This document shows, one piece after another, positions 54,346-64,000 of a DNA stretch of 64,000 nt; the first letter of the stretch is position 1, and every line of letters starts with the position of its first letter. Where the stretch lies: contig NC_021674.1 of NCBI RefSeq assembly GCF_000247815.1, positions 76,682,059-76,746,058 on the forward strand, in the 5' to 3' direction. Source of the DNA: Ficedula albicollis. Lineage: Eukaryota; Chordata; Aves; Passeriformes; Muscicapidae. The notes under the pieces are model-generated. The model made no database searches. It was not told where the DNA came from and saw only the letters and a list, made by a program, of their open reading frames with translations. The position numbers were made by a program, and so were the translations under genes.

Positions 54346-54888
54346 TATATGGATTATCAATGTTAGATTGTTGTGTCAAACTAACCCATAGGTAATTTAG
54401 TAAAACAGATTATTTATTCAGATAATGAATAGAATTTGGATGGTGGAATTAGTCCTTCTGACATCAGTAAAGCTTTGAAATAGGACAGCTATTGGTTGTG
54501 TCTCCAAGGTGAGTGTCTTTCAGCTCTTTCATATTAAATAATTCCTTTTGAGACAAAATATTGTGCTGATTAAATACTTATACAGAAATTGGAAGCCATT
54601 ATCAAAGCAGAAGATTGAAGACTTAATAAAATTAAATAGGAAACTAAACAAACAACCAAAAAACCCAAGTCCAAATAAATTTTTTTAATTGAAGCAATAA
54701 GGGATGGTACTATAAAGAATAGAATGGCTCTTGATGATCTATAGTATAATGTTGTGTTCTAAGCTCAGTGAGCTTCACCTGCATATGGGTTGTATTCAGG
54801 TGTTCTACCTGATCCCAGGCTCAGTTAGAGCTGACCAGGGCATTCACTTCTAAAAATGCAAAATTTGATTCTGAGTTGCATAAAAAAG

Positions 54889-54890
<2 letters not shown>

Positions 54891-54924
<34 letters not shown>
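54891..54924 (+). repeat. Poly-A run, 34 nt
   Basis: An uninterrupted A34 after 'ataaaaaagct'. It could be the tail of an old retrocopy, but no recognisable source sequence precedes it and I see no target-site duplication. Unlike the two giant blocks, it contains no G insert. Confidence 0.9.
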
Positions 54925-54926
<2 letters not shown>

Positions 54927-57900
54927 GGTAGTGCTGCTGCTATAAAGATCCCTCACATACAAAATCCTGATCAGACATAGTACAGAAAGCTAAACTGAGA
55001 CTGAAAGAGAGCAGGAGAAGGGCTGCAAAGATGCTTAGGAGAACCCTACGTTTTAATGGAAGAGATTACCTTGATTAGCCAACCAAAGAGGAGAGAAAAA
55101 ATGGTTTTGTTTACAAATATACAAGGAATGAAGAATTGCTCTTTAAACTAAAGAATTGTTTTGACACAAAAGCAGATTTTTCTGAACTAGATATGAATAA
55201 ATCCAGGCTGAAAATTAGATTAATGTTGTTGACCAGTGCAACACTTGGATTTTGGATCTACTCTTTGTGAGTACTAGGATGAAAATATTTAGCTGTTTTA
55301 AACTGGAGATTATAAAATGTGGTATCTGTGATAACAGGAGTTGATGCTTGCTATCAGCTAAGGCTTTTTATATTCTCTTTTTTTCAGTATTTAGGAATTT
55401 AATTAATATTTAAAGAATCATCCACAATTTCAAATTTTCCTTCTGGAACTTTTTTCAGTTTTGGTGTTAACAATTGAAGTTTATTTTAGACTGAAAGTAG
55501 TCAGTAAGGTTCAGATCTACAAAAAAAATTAAGTATAAAAAAGGATAATTTAAAAATTTCCTATTATGTGTTTGTAATTTACAAATCTGATGCAGTTATC
55601 TCAGTGATTATACTCAAATACTGAGCCAACTCCCACATCGCAGTGCTTGAAGCACTAAATTCCACTGAAGGTAGAACTGTGGCTGCTTTCTGAGCACACC
55701 TCTTAGGGCATTATAAGCAGACTCAACTCTTCCTTTTAAAACCAGATGCTGGAAATTGTGGCTGTCTTGAGTTTTCTCTTTAATTTACACACATGAAATT
55801 TTTGGCCAGTTTTCAATGTAGTTAGAAGTTGTGTCTTCCAACACCACACTCAAATCAAGGTCAGCTTCTAGGTTGCAATATGGACTTTTCCTTCACTCAG
55901 AGGTTTGTCCATTTGAGCTCTGAAACACCTCTGAACATGGAATTTATACAGACTGTGCAGAGGAAACCTGCCAAGACATTTAACTGCTTTATGACCAAAG
56001 AATATTTTCTTGTACCTAATTGCCAGGGTGACTCATGGATCAGGATTTCCAGTGAGGGCAGCAAAGGGGCACCAAGGGTAACACTGATTTCATGGAGAGG
56101 CCCGGGTCTTGTGCCTCCTATTCTTCAAAAAAACTAGGGACATATTTGACATATAATTTCTTTCCATTCACTAGAGAAAATCAGAATTTTAATTTGAAGC
56201 TCTGAATTTTGAGAGCTGACTTAATTGGGAAATATGCTGTGGAAAAGAAAAAATAGATTGCAATTATTTGGTTATAGGATCTCATTGGGATAAAGAGACT
56301 AGTAAATTTAAGAGAATCCCTTGAGTACAACTCAAGAAGCTCATGATAGACATTTGTTCAGATTTTTGTTTAGAAATATATTGCAGCTCATTAATTTTTG
56401 TATATATTTGTGGGGTTTTTTTCCTCTATCATTGAGTTTCTTTGGTTGGTTATGTTCTGTCAACCTGCCACTTTGAACCTAGTCATTTATTTGTCACTTA
56501 AAGCATTGCCTTAGTGGTTAAATAATTCTTTTATGATGTATATTTACTTGTAAAATTTCCACACTTCAGCAGATGGACCATCAACAACGGTTTATACCAC
56601 TGCTAAAACAAGTCACTTGTATTGCTATTTATAGTTGTAAACTATTATTTACACAACAAGCTGTAACCATGATTTACAGTGATCACATTAATTGACTACA
56701 TTTCACTGTGCACCTCAGCTGCCAGTAATTTGGCCATAACTTTTACAGAATCTATTCTTGTTTTACAATGTGGGGAAGCCTGTTGCCCTTTTGTGAAGCT
56801 ACATGATCAGTGGTGTTCCACTGACTGGCTGGCAGAAGTGCAAAAAAGGTAAAATCAATTGTTCTCTACTGTAAGGACAAAGAATGATATTCCATCACTG
56901 TGCAAACTTTATATGAGGCACAGAAATCAAAGTTATTTCTGGTGAAGCTGTGATCCACATATCCTTCAAGGCAGCATATGAGGCTGCAGTCTTCTGCACC
57001 ACCAGCCTCTGGTAAATACATTGCATAAAGCAAAGATTCAACACACAAGCATTAAGTAAGTCCACTGGGTTGTGCATTGTTCTGAAAGTTGCTGAATAGC
57101 AGAAGGTAATCATTCAGTGGAGTCAAGATGAATAAAATAAAAGGCTATCTCATGTTACAATTGATTTCAATCTGCTGAAATATGCACTGCACATTTTGAT
57201 TAGCTGGGTAATGCAGTGTATGCTTCTGCAAGGAAGGAGAAATCCAGCTCTTTATTGTACTTCATTTGGCTGCCTATCCATTCATCAAAGCTTTCCTAAT
57301 TTGCATTCTATTTCCTTTGATGCAATCAATATGAACAACAGAGGGTGTTACCTTGCATTTCTGTACTTTGATCTGATTTGGCTTTTGTCATCAACACAGT
57401 CTAGCAATGTTGCAGGTTAGAAAACATTTTGCTACTGCCATCAATTACATTGTTCAGTGACCTTCCTTCTCCCTGCTGTGCTTTGAAAATACATGTATAT
57501 ATTTCAAGATGTCTTTTTTGCCTACACTATTTGTTTTACAGCGTAACACACTGTGAAAATGAGAGATGGTAAACAACATCCTTAATGTTTAGGATGAAGA
57601 AGCCAATAGCTACTTATCCACTATTATATTGATGTACAGTTACTCTTACAGTGAATATAAATAATAATGCCATTAATCCTCCATGTCATAAAGAACTACA
57701 TGCATAGCCTCCAGCACTGTGGTATGCAGTACTTATTCCTGGACTGCAGTTTTTTAATCCCCTGAGAAGATGTGTTTGTTGATGTGATCTCAGTTCTTGA
57801 AAATATAGAAATGTAATAAACCAGGTAGCGCATTATGAAATAACAGTAGTGATTTTTTGGTTGCTGGGGGTTTTTTGTTATTTAGTTTGGTTTGCTTTTT

Positions 57901-58945
57901 TAGTTCTAACTAGTGAAAAGGGGGACTATATGGACCTTTACTACTATTTTTATGATTATACCTAAGAAAATTTATGATTTATGTGATTATTCTACAGTAT
58001 ATCTTTGGATGCATCACTCCCGTGCTGTATACCTGAGTTTCTTCACTGGTAGAATGGGATAATAAAGTTAATTTGTCATTACATTAAATTTCTCCAGTGT
58101 AAAAGAAGCATTGTGTATATTTAATTAACTCACAGTGCAAAAGAAATATTAATGATAATTAAAATTGTAGGCAACTTCTTAATAAAGAACTAAGAGGGAA
58201 AACCAGTTCAATTAAGTCACCATTCTCTCTAGAAACATTAGATCATCTTAAATCTAAATATGATACTACTGTTGTAATAATTAAGCAGAGCAAAATGCAT
58301 TTTGCAAATCTGGGATCAGAAGTAAGACTGATTCTCCAGGCTTCCCAGTCAAATTCCATCTGTAAGAAATTTCAGCTTTCAAATTGAAAGAACGTGGATG
58401 TGTCATTCCCTTTCTTTTACTGATTAACATTTTTCTCTAAATTCTTTCTGCTCAGAGCATCATAAACTCTCCACTAAATTGTCTCTTTTTTTTTTTTTTA
58501 CTTCTTTTACTTTCTTTTCTCCCTTGCCCTCTTTCTTTCACTCCTCTTCCTATTTATAGTGTGTATAATAGTCTGATTTTAAAAATCCCACCATGAAAAT
58601 CTTCACACCCTAATATTTAACTCTGTCATTTTGCTGTTCATATTTTTAGCCTGTTCTTGGTGTATTGGGTGTTTTTGCTGACCCACCATGGCTGAACTCT
58701 GCAGTCAAGGTTGTGGCACTTCTGGGAAAGCATATTTAAGAAAGGGGCAGGCTGTGAGGAATGAAGGGGGGAAATATGCAAGAAACAAGCCTTCTAAGAA
58801 ATAAGGAGAACTAAATATCTCTGAAATCATAATGAAGTTGGATGAAAAATATAGTTTCCTAAAAAAATTCAGTTCCTCTGTATATGAAAGGATTTATCCG
58901 AATTACAGTATGCTATACAAAGGATAAAGTTGAAAAGGGCAAACA

Positions 58946-59020
58946 GTAAGAGAGACCCTGGGGTGATTGCGGACAGTAAATTGTAGATGAACTCATTCAG
59001 TGCATCTCAAGAGAGAATGG
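58946..59020 (+). mobile_element. Possible short CR1 ORF2 scrap
   Basis: 'agagagaccctggggtgatt' followed by 'gcggacagtaaattg' resembles the sense CR1 ORF2 segment that encodes a DLGVxxDxxL motif. The match is short and unsupported on either side, so it may be chance. Confidence 0.35.
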
Positions 59021-60468
59021 CAAGTGAGATTTTTTTTGTCTGTTTGCTTTAAAGAATGAAGTCATGCATAAATGAAGTATTAATCTCTGCATAGCTCTTA
59101 CCAGGTCATGTCAGGAATTCTGGGTTAAATTCAGGCATCTTGATACCAGAAATATATGGACAGCTGTAAGAGTTTTTCTAGGCAAATAGTTCAGAGAGAG
59201 AAGTACTGAAATGATTGCAAACCAGGCAGATTAATTTCTGAGAAGAAAAGAAAAAACACTGTAAAAGCCAAATATGCAGCATACATAAAACTGCCACAAT
59301 ATGCTTATATAGAGGAAAGTTTTATATACTTTGGATTATTCATTTTGATTTTACTCAAGCAAAGTGTGATATATCTGTTATGATATAAAGAAAAAAAATT
59401 AAACCTACCATCAGGACAAATGCTGGAGAGTGACTTGACTTACGGAATACTCCAAATAGAGGGATGTACATTATATCTTTTGGAATTTTCACTCTAACAG
59501 GTATTGCTAGTCTCTGATGAGGGCAGAATCCTTGTGGTCAGTGGAGACCAGGCAGCAGAAATTAATGCCTTAAAAGGAAGACTTGGTTCCTTAATGAACA
59601 AGGCCAAAGAGGGAAATGCACAGAAAACTTTTTCAATAGAAATGCTAATATATTTAGTATCTCCATTGTTTTGAGTCTTAAACTAGCCTTCTTTTGTAGT
59701 TTCTTAGTCATGCTTTAGACCTCACTCACAAGTGATAGAGAACTTGACTCCAGGAACAGTCCTAACTATCAAACCAGGAGAAAAAGATGAGCTCCTTGAT
59801 TCACATTCAATTGTTTCTTCACTGAAATTTTTCTGTAAGAGTTCAAAAGTGTGTGTTTTGTGAAGCAGCATTGCAAAAGTTGAATGACAGGCATTTATGG
59901 TTTCATTACACTGAAAGTAGGCCACCTTCAGTATATTCATCAGTTTGCATGCTACTCCTCTTGATGGCAGGTGAAACAATAATAAATAATGCACAAAGTA
60001 AGTTAATCTCTTTCCAGTGTATTTTAATAAATAAAATGTACAAAACCATTCCGGCCTTGTGTTTCTTGCCAGAGCCTGATATGAGAAAAAGCAAAAGCAC
60101 AGGAACCACCTCCAAAGTCTGTTAAGCTGCTTGTACCAATTTCAAATTTGTATTTATTTTTTCCTTTCATATGGTGTGATTTGATTTCATACAGGAATCA
60201 CACTAATAATATAATGACTTTATAAGGAAACATGAAGTGGAACATCTCTACCAAGGGAAATTATTGTTGCATCAATTTCTAATTATTCCTCCTATTAACC
60301 TTTTATTTTTTTGTGCCTAGTACTGGAGAGAAAAAAGCCTCAGAAAATCAGCTATGCCTTTTGTCAAGTGCTCGTATTGGAAAGAACTGTACATGGAGAG
60401 GAAACTGAAGCTGCACACATTAATAACTGTAAGTTCATTTCGAGTTAATTAAGCTTTAAATTCATGTT

Positions 60469-60474
60469 CTACTG
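60469..60474 (+). repeat. Left target-site duplication CTACTG
   Basis: CTACTG immediately precedes the LTR start TGTAGC and is repeated exactly at 60912-60917 directly after the LTR end. Confidence 0.9.
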
Positions 60475-60593
60475 TGTAGCAGATGCTACTCCCCCCAAAC
60501 CAGGCCCCTGGCATCTTATCTCTTAAGGAGATAACTCGAATTCCCCACTGCCTGCATCATTTTCAGGAATCGAAACTGTTTTTATTGGCTGTT

Positions 60594-60708
60594 AAACTAG
60601 GATAGTAATTGGTTCATTTTCTCACCTAAGATTTTAAGGTAATTGGTTCGTTTGTAATGTATAGGCTTTTATTGGTTAGATTTTGAATCCCCCCAAAGCC
60701 TATATAAG
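60594..60708 (+). promoter_or_regulatory. LTR U3 promoter: four inverted CCAAT boxes and TATA
   Basis: ATTGG at 60594-60598, 60608-60612, 60642-60646 and 60671-60675, followed by TATATAAG at 60701-60708. The second and third boxes lie in a repeated 'taattggttc' word. ATTGG is the reverse complement of CCAAT, the NF-Y core. The layout predicts rightward transcription starting around 60730. Activity is inferred, not shown. Confidence 0.75.
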
Positions 60709-60759
60709 AACTTTGTACCCCTTTGTGTTTGAATTTCTGTGGCCAGTCTCCCTTCAGAT

Positions 60760-60765
60760 AATAAA
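60760..60765 (+). terminator. LTR polyadenylation signal AATAAA
   Basis: AATAAA within 'cagataataaatgc', about 55 bp downstream of the TATA box, as expected at the R region of a retroviral LTR. Cleavage would fall roughly 15-25 bp further on. Confidence 0.8.
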
Positions 60766-60911
60766 TGCATCTGGAATGACTGGAACAGGAGTTTCAAGTC
60801 TTTCCTCCGTTAGCGTGTAACTGAGGTCTGCCACGGGCGTTCCTGCACCTATCGGAACTCCTGCAGCAGATCCCCGGGGTGGAAAAGTAATCCCCCCGGG
60901 AGACAGTTACA

Positions 60912-60917
60912 CTACTG
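60912..60917 (+). repeat. Right target-site duplication CTACTG
   Basis: Exact copy of 60469-60474, directly abutting the LTR 3' end. Confidence 0.9.
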
Positions 60918-63040
60918 CTCAAGGAGTAGATACCAAGGAGGGATGAAAAATGTTTCCCTTCACTTGCATGGAGTCCCTTCGGGTCACTGCTTTCCCCAGA
61001 CCTGTGTATTTCCAAGTCAATTGCTCTCCCAAGCCACCATGGGCCTCTGCAGCACACTCAGTAGCACAAGAGAAGGATGCTTGTGTAAGGACTATAAGAA
61101 ATACAGTTCTATGAAGATTCATACTTTGCACCTCATATCTTAGAAGAGGTACCTTAGAAGGTTGATTCTTATCTTAGAAGAAGTAGAATTTGCCACCACC
61201 TGCAACTAAGGTAGATAGTCTCTGTATAGGTATGCACAAATAAGAGCATGAATCACATTGTTGAGGGATTAATTAATTAAAAATTAAAGAACTAAAATTT
61301 ATTTAATTAATAATTTTAAAAATCTGTGTGCTGTTAATCAAATGCATTTCATAGAATCAAAACAAGCAGTAACATAGTCTGAAGACTACTAATCAGTGTA
61401 AACAAAAGTTAACATGCAGCTGCTTTGAAATACAATATTGTATTGACATCATTGCTTCAGCCTCAGAAAATTCTTATTCTACTTTTCGTTTCCAACACAT
61501 AGTTTATCCATTATCTTGAACGATTTTTTTTTTTTTTAAAGGACTGTGGATAGATGGATGCATCTCCCCCAGTTTTCCTATTTTGGTTCAGACTATTAGA
61601 AACATAGTACTTAGATTTATTTAAATTTAGTGGCCTATTAGGCAAAAATATCTTGATTAGCTAATAAATGCTATCAATATAGAGTGAGATTTATCAATAA
61701 TTGGAAAAAATCAATAATAGAAACTAATTCTGGTCATTTTAAAACTCTTAAGAATATGTCAGGTTATGGGAAAAACCCCAGAGAAACTATATGATATCAC
61801 ACAATATTTTAGAAATTGTTCAATTTTCCCAAAAATATAAAGTGGCAATGCTTAATTATAGTCTCAAACTCATGACTAAATCCTAATGGATGCTGGAGAC
61901 ATTATTATGGGTAAATATGCTTTTACAAAGATGGAAGAAGCAATTACTAAAAATACTGAAAGTATACACAGTGAGGGATTTATTATATTCCCTATACCTT
62001 TCATTTTTTACTGAAAGAGGTAGGGTGGGGATCACTGTGGAGCTGAGAGCTCTGCTCCTGCAAAGTATGAATTCTAGAAATACCACAGTATAAGTCTAAA
62101 TGTGGTTAAATGTATCTAACAGAATTGAGTTTTTTATATAAATGTTACAAAATTGACACAGTCAATTGCTGTCCAGTATATTCAGCTGTTGCTCCTGGAT
62201 GTGCATTAATATATCCATATTTTGGTTTGGTTTTTTTTTGTCCCACCCTGTTGGATCCACTGTGAAAAGTCCTGGAAGTGGGAAGATTATCCTCTTGTCA
62301 GAGATGAATGTATGACCTCCCTGACCGTTTCCTGCATAAATGAAGAGAAAACCATTTCTGACAGGTTTCTGGGTTTTTTTAGTTATGTTTGTCATTGTCA
62401 CTGGGTTTGGTGAATGTTTTTTTCTCCTGTTTGACATGTTTTAGAATTGTTCAGACAGCAGCTGTAGGTTCATGGATATTGAAAAGAGTTATGTACTGGT
62501 TTGGGATGGCACTTCCATTCTGCAGAGAAGTGGAGCAGCTTCTAAGTGGTTCTACATGAGAGAGCTCATGACTGGGTCCTGAGGCTGAGCAGTGAAGGGC
62601 AGCATGAATTCATCAAGCACTTTCACATTCCGGCAAGAGTGGCCTGTTTAAGCCTTCTTAAAGGGCTTGCAAGTTTAAAAACTGGCAACAACAAAAATCA
62701 CACCCCAAAAAATAAGATAACATGAAATATAGAAAAATAAAGTTGCTAGTAGAAAATGGAGAAGACATCTGGAATCACCCATGTAGCTGTAGTTCCAATG
62801 AATTTTGGAATGATCTGCGACCATTCCATGTTTCAGATGATGCACAACTGCTGTTCTTAGAATTTTTAATTAGGGCAATGCCCAGGGTTAGCGGTAAGAA
62901 AACCACACAGCCTAGAGATCCAGAGACTCCACAGCTACAAATGGCATCCCAAGGGCAAAACCAGACTGCCAAAACATGGCTCCTTCCACAACTATATGCT
63001 TGGCTCAAGTCCCATCCCCATACAGGCTTAAGTACTCAGC
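60918..63040. other. Unique subtelomere-like stretch between LTR and telomeric array
   Basis: About 2.1 kb with no recognised gene or known repeat. Contains a TTAATTAATTAA-type AT patch (61268-61320), a T-run at 61524-61537, and AATAAA words on + at 61663-61668 and 62736-62741. The last 160 bp before the array is GC-richer and includes an isolated 'agggttagcggt' near 62884. Confidence 0.65.
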
Positions 63041-63261
63041 CTAGGGTTAGGGTTATGGTCATGCTTAGCTTTAGGGCTAGGGTTAGGCTTAGGCTTAGGG
63101 TTAGGGTTAGGGTTAGGGTTAGGGTTAGGGTTAGGGTTAGGGTTAGGGTTAGGGTTAGGGTTAGGGTTAGGGTTAGGGTTAGGGTTAGGTTCAGGGTTAG
63201 GGTAAGGAGCAGGGTGAGGGTCAGGAGCAGGTTCAGGGTTAGGGGTTGGGGTTGGATTTAG
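62722..63261 (+). other. Open frame from unique DNA into a Val-Arg telomeric repeat (not called a gene)
   Basis: An ATG with A at -3 opens a 179-codon frame. About 106 residues come from unique sequence with no family I recognise. The frame then enters the TTAGGG array in the AGG-GTT register and becomes a run of Arg-Val pairs, ending after a degenerate segment. The array has no stop in this register, so the frame's length is partly automatic. Nothing shows that it is transcribed or translated. Confidence 0.15.
63095..63189 (+). repeat. Perfect (TTAGGG)n core, about 16 units
   Basis: Uninterrupted TTAGGG units, beginning just after TTAGGC variant units and ending at 'ttaggttcaggg'. This is the cleanest part of the array and lies near its inner edge. 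Confidence 0.95.
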
Positions 63262-63720
63262 GTTTTGGGTTAGGGTTTGGTGTTAGGGTTAGGGTTAGGC
63301 TTTGGGGTTAGTGTTAGTGTTAGGGTTAGGTTAGGGTTGGGGTTCAGATTAGGAGTTCGGTATAGGGTGAGGGTTTCGGTTAGGGTTAGAGTTAAGGCGT
63401 TAGAGTTAGTTTTAGGGTTAAGGTTAACATTAGGGTTAGGTTTAGAGTTAGGGGTTAGGGTTAGGTTAAAGTTTGGTTTTAGGGTTAGGGTTAAGGTTAG
63501 GGTTAGGGGTTAGGGGTTAGGTGTAGGGTTAGTTTAGTGTTTCAGTTAGGGTTAGGATTAGGGTTAGGATTAGGTTAGGATCAGGGTTATGGAAAGGAGC
63601 AGGGTGAGGGTCAGAGTCGGGATCAGGTTCAGGTTTAGGGTAAGGGGTTGTGGTTAGGATTGGGGTTAGGTTTTAATGTTAGGGTTAGTGTTAGGGTTAG
63701 GTATTAAGTTTAGGGTTAGT
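63204..63720 (+). repeat. Higher-order repeat of telomere variants, about 390-bp period
   Basis: The non-canonical segment beginning 'aaggagcagggtgagggtca' occurs at 63204 and again at 63594. In both places it is followed by a 'caggttcagg' word, then 'ggggttg', a 'gattt/gattg' interruption and 'gttagtgttagggttag'. The order of variants is shared although spacing differs by a few bases. The degenerate array therefore contains at least one duplicated block, and is not simply random decay of TTAGGG. Confidence 0.75.
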
Positions 63721-63917
63721 GTTAGGGTTAGGGCTAGGTTAGGATAAGGGTTAGGGTTAGGGATAGTGTTGTGGTTAGAGGTTAGGGTTAGGGTAAGGGT
63801 GTTGAGTTAGGGTTTAGGGATAGGGTTAGGGTTAAGAGTTAGTTTTCATTAGGGTTAGGTTTAGCGATGGGGTTGTGGTTAGGGGTTAGGGTTAGGGTTA
63901 TGATTTTGAGTTTGGTT

Positions 63918-63954
<37 letters not shown>

Positions 63955-64000
63955 GTTCGGGTTAGTGTTAGGGTTAGGTGTTAGGGATTAGGGTAAGGGT

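Larger units (their letters stand above)
54346..60468. other. Gene-free stretch
   Basis: About 6.1 kb without a recognised gene. Holds a 34-nt poly-A (54891-54924), a possible CR1 scrap (58946-59020) and T-runs near 58488-58499. The plus frame 55829-56137 (102 codons) is not recognisable. Its surroundings ('ccaacaccacactcaaatca') faintly recall repeat sequence, but I cannot assign a family. Confidence 0.6.
60475..60911 (+). mobile_element. Solo LTR of an endogenous retrovirus (437 bp)
   Basis: Begins TGTAGC and ends GTTACA, so the termini are TGTA...TACA. It is flanked by the exact 6-bp duplication CTACTG (60469-60474, 60912-60917). Internal order is that of a retroviral LTR: a U3 with four ATTGG (inverted CCAAT) boxes, a TATA box TATATAAG at 60701-60708, an AATAAA signal at 60760-60765, then a GC-richer U5. 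No gag, pol or env sequence flanks it, so it is a solo LTR left by LTR-LTR recombination. A 6-bp duplication is typical of class II (beta/alpha-like, ERVK-type) elements. The class is inferred from that and from LTR length; I cannot name the family. The perfect duplication suggests a fairly young insertion. Confidence 0.93.
63041..64000 (+). repeat. Telomeric TTAGGG array, mostly degenerate
   Basis: From 'ctagggttagggttatggtc' at 63041 to the window edge, the sequence is built of TTAGGG and variants (TTAGGGG, TTTAGGG, TTAGTG, TCAGGG, TGAGGG, TTAGGAT). The G-rich strand is + and runs rightward, the orientation expected at the right (q-type) end of a chromosome. About 63095-63189 is perfect; the rest carries many substitutions and 1-2 bp indels. 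It may be the proximal variant zone of a true telomere or an interstitial array. The window ends before this can be decided. Confidence 0.95.

Noticed and set aside
54925..55100. Possible CR1 piece after the poly-A run ('gagaagggctgcaaagatgc')
   Set aside because: A single short resemblance with no continuing block order; too weak to support.
55829..56137. 102-codon plus frame
   Set aside because: No family recognised. Its start region faintly resembles repeat sequence but I could not assign one, so neither a gene nor a repeat is claimed.
63277..63513. Leu-Gly / Val-Arg frame in the telomeric array as a gene
   Set aside because: TTAGGG repeats leave two of three + registers free of stops, so open frames arise automatically; no unique coding sequence precedes this one.
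63041..64000. Repeats with spacers resembling a CRISPR array
   Set aside because: Units are 6-bp telomeric repeats and variants with no unique spacers, in a eukaryotic context.

Overview
The window looks like avian nuclear DNA near a chromosome end. It is AT-rich and I could not recognise any protein-coding gene, tRNA or rRNA in it. Nearly all interspersed repeats I can place are CR1 LINE fragments. They are 5'-truncated, and several still carry the octamer-like 3' tail (ATTCTATG-type) seen in birds. There is also one clean solo LTR of an endogenous retrovirus. CR1 dominance, sparse repeats and a (TTAGGG)n block at the right edge fit a bird; I cannot name the species or chromosome.

Layout. 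1-497: minus-strand CR1. 498-9896: AT-rich unique DNA. 9897-10433: poly-A / 479-nt poly-G / poly-A block. 10463-10520: CR1-like 3' end. 10521-15979: unique DNA. 15980-16415 and 18962-19228: two more minus-strand CR1 pieces, with a near-perfect 128-bp tandem duplication between them (17414-17669). 21776-22617: a second block, poly-T / 804-nt poly-G / poly-T. 25354-26281: the longest CR1 (plus strand), which keeps a readable reverse-transcriptase FADD box. 26282-44801: unique DNA with microsatellites and one short CR1 scrap. 44802-47108: a CR1 cluster with opposed, nested and internally deleted copies. 47109-60468: mostly unique DNA with small tandem repeats and a CR1 at 54116-54345. 60475-60911: solo LTR with an exact 6-bp target-site duplication. 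63041-64000: telomeric TTAGGG array, perfect for about 16 units and then degenerate, still running at the window edge.

No gene network can be described because no gene is supported. The most interesting architecture is the right end. A promoter-bearing LTR on the + strand points toward a + strand TTAGGG array about 2.1 kb away. Just before the array, an ATG-initiated frame reads from unique subtelomeric sequence into a Val-Arg repeat. If transcribed this would be a TERRA-like RNA, but that is inference. The two giant G homopolymers are more likely assembly or base-calling artefacts than biology and should be checked before anything else is built on them.
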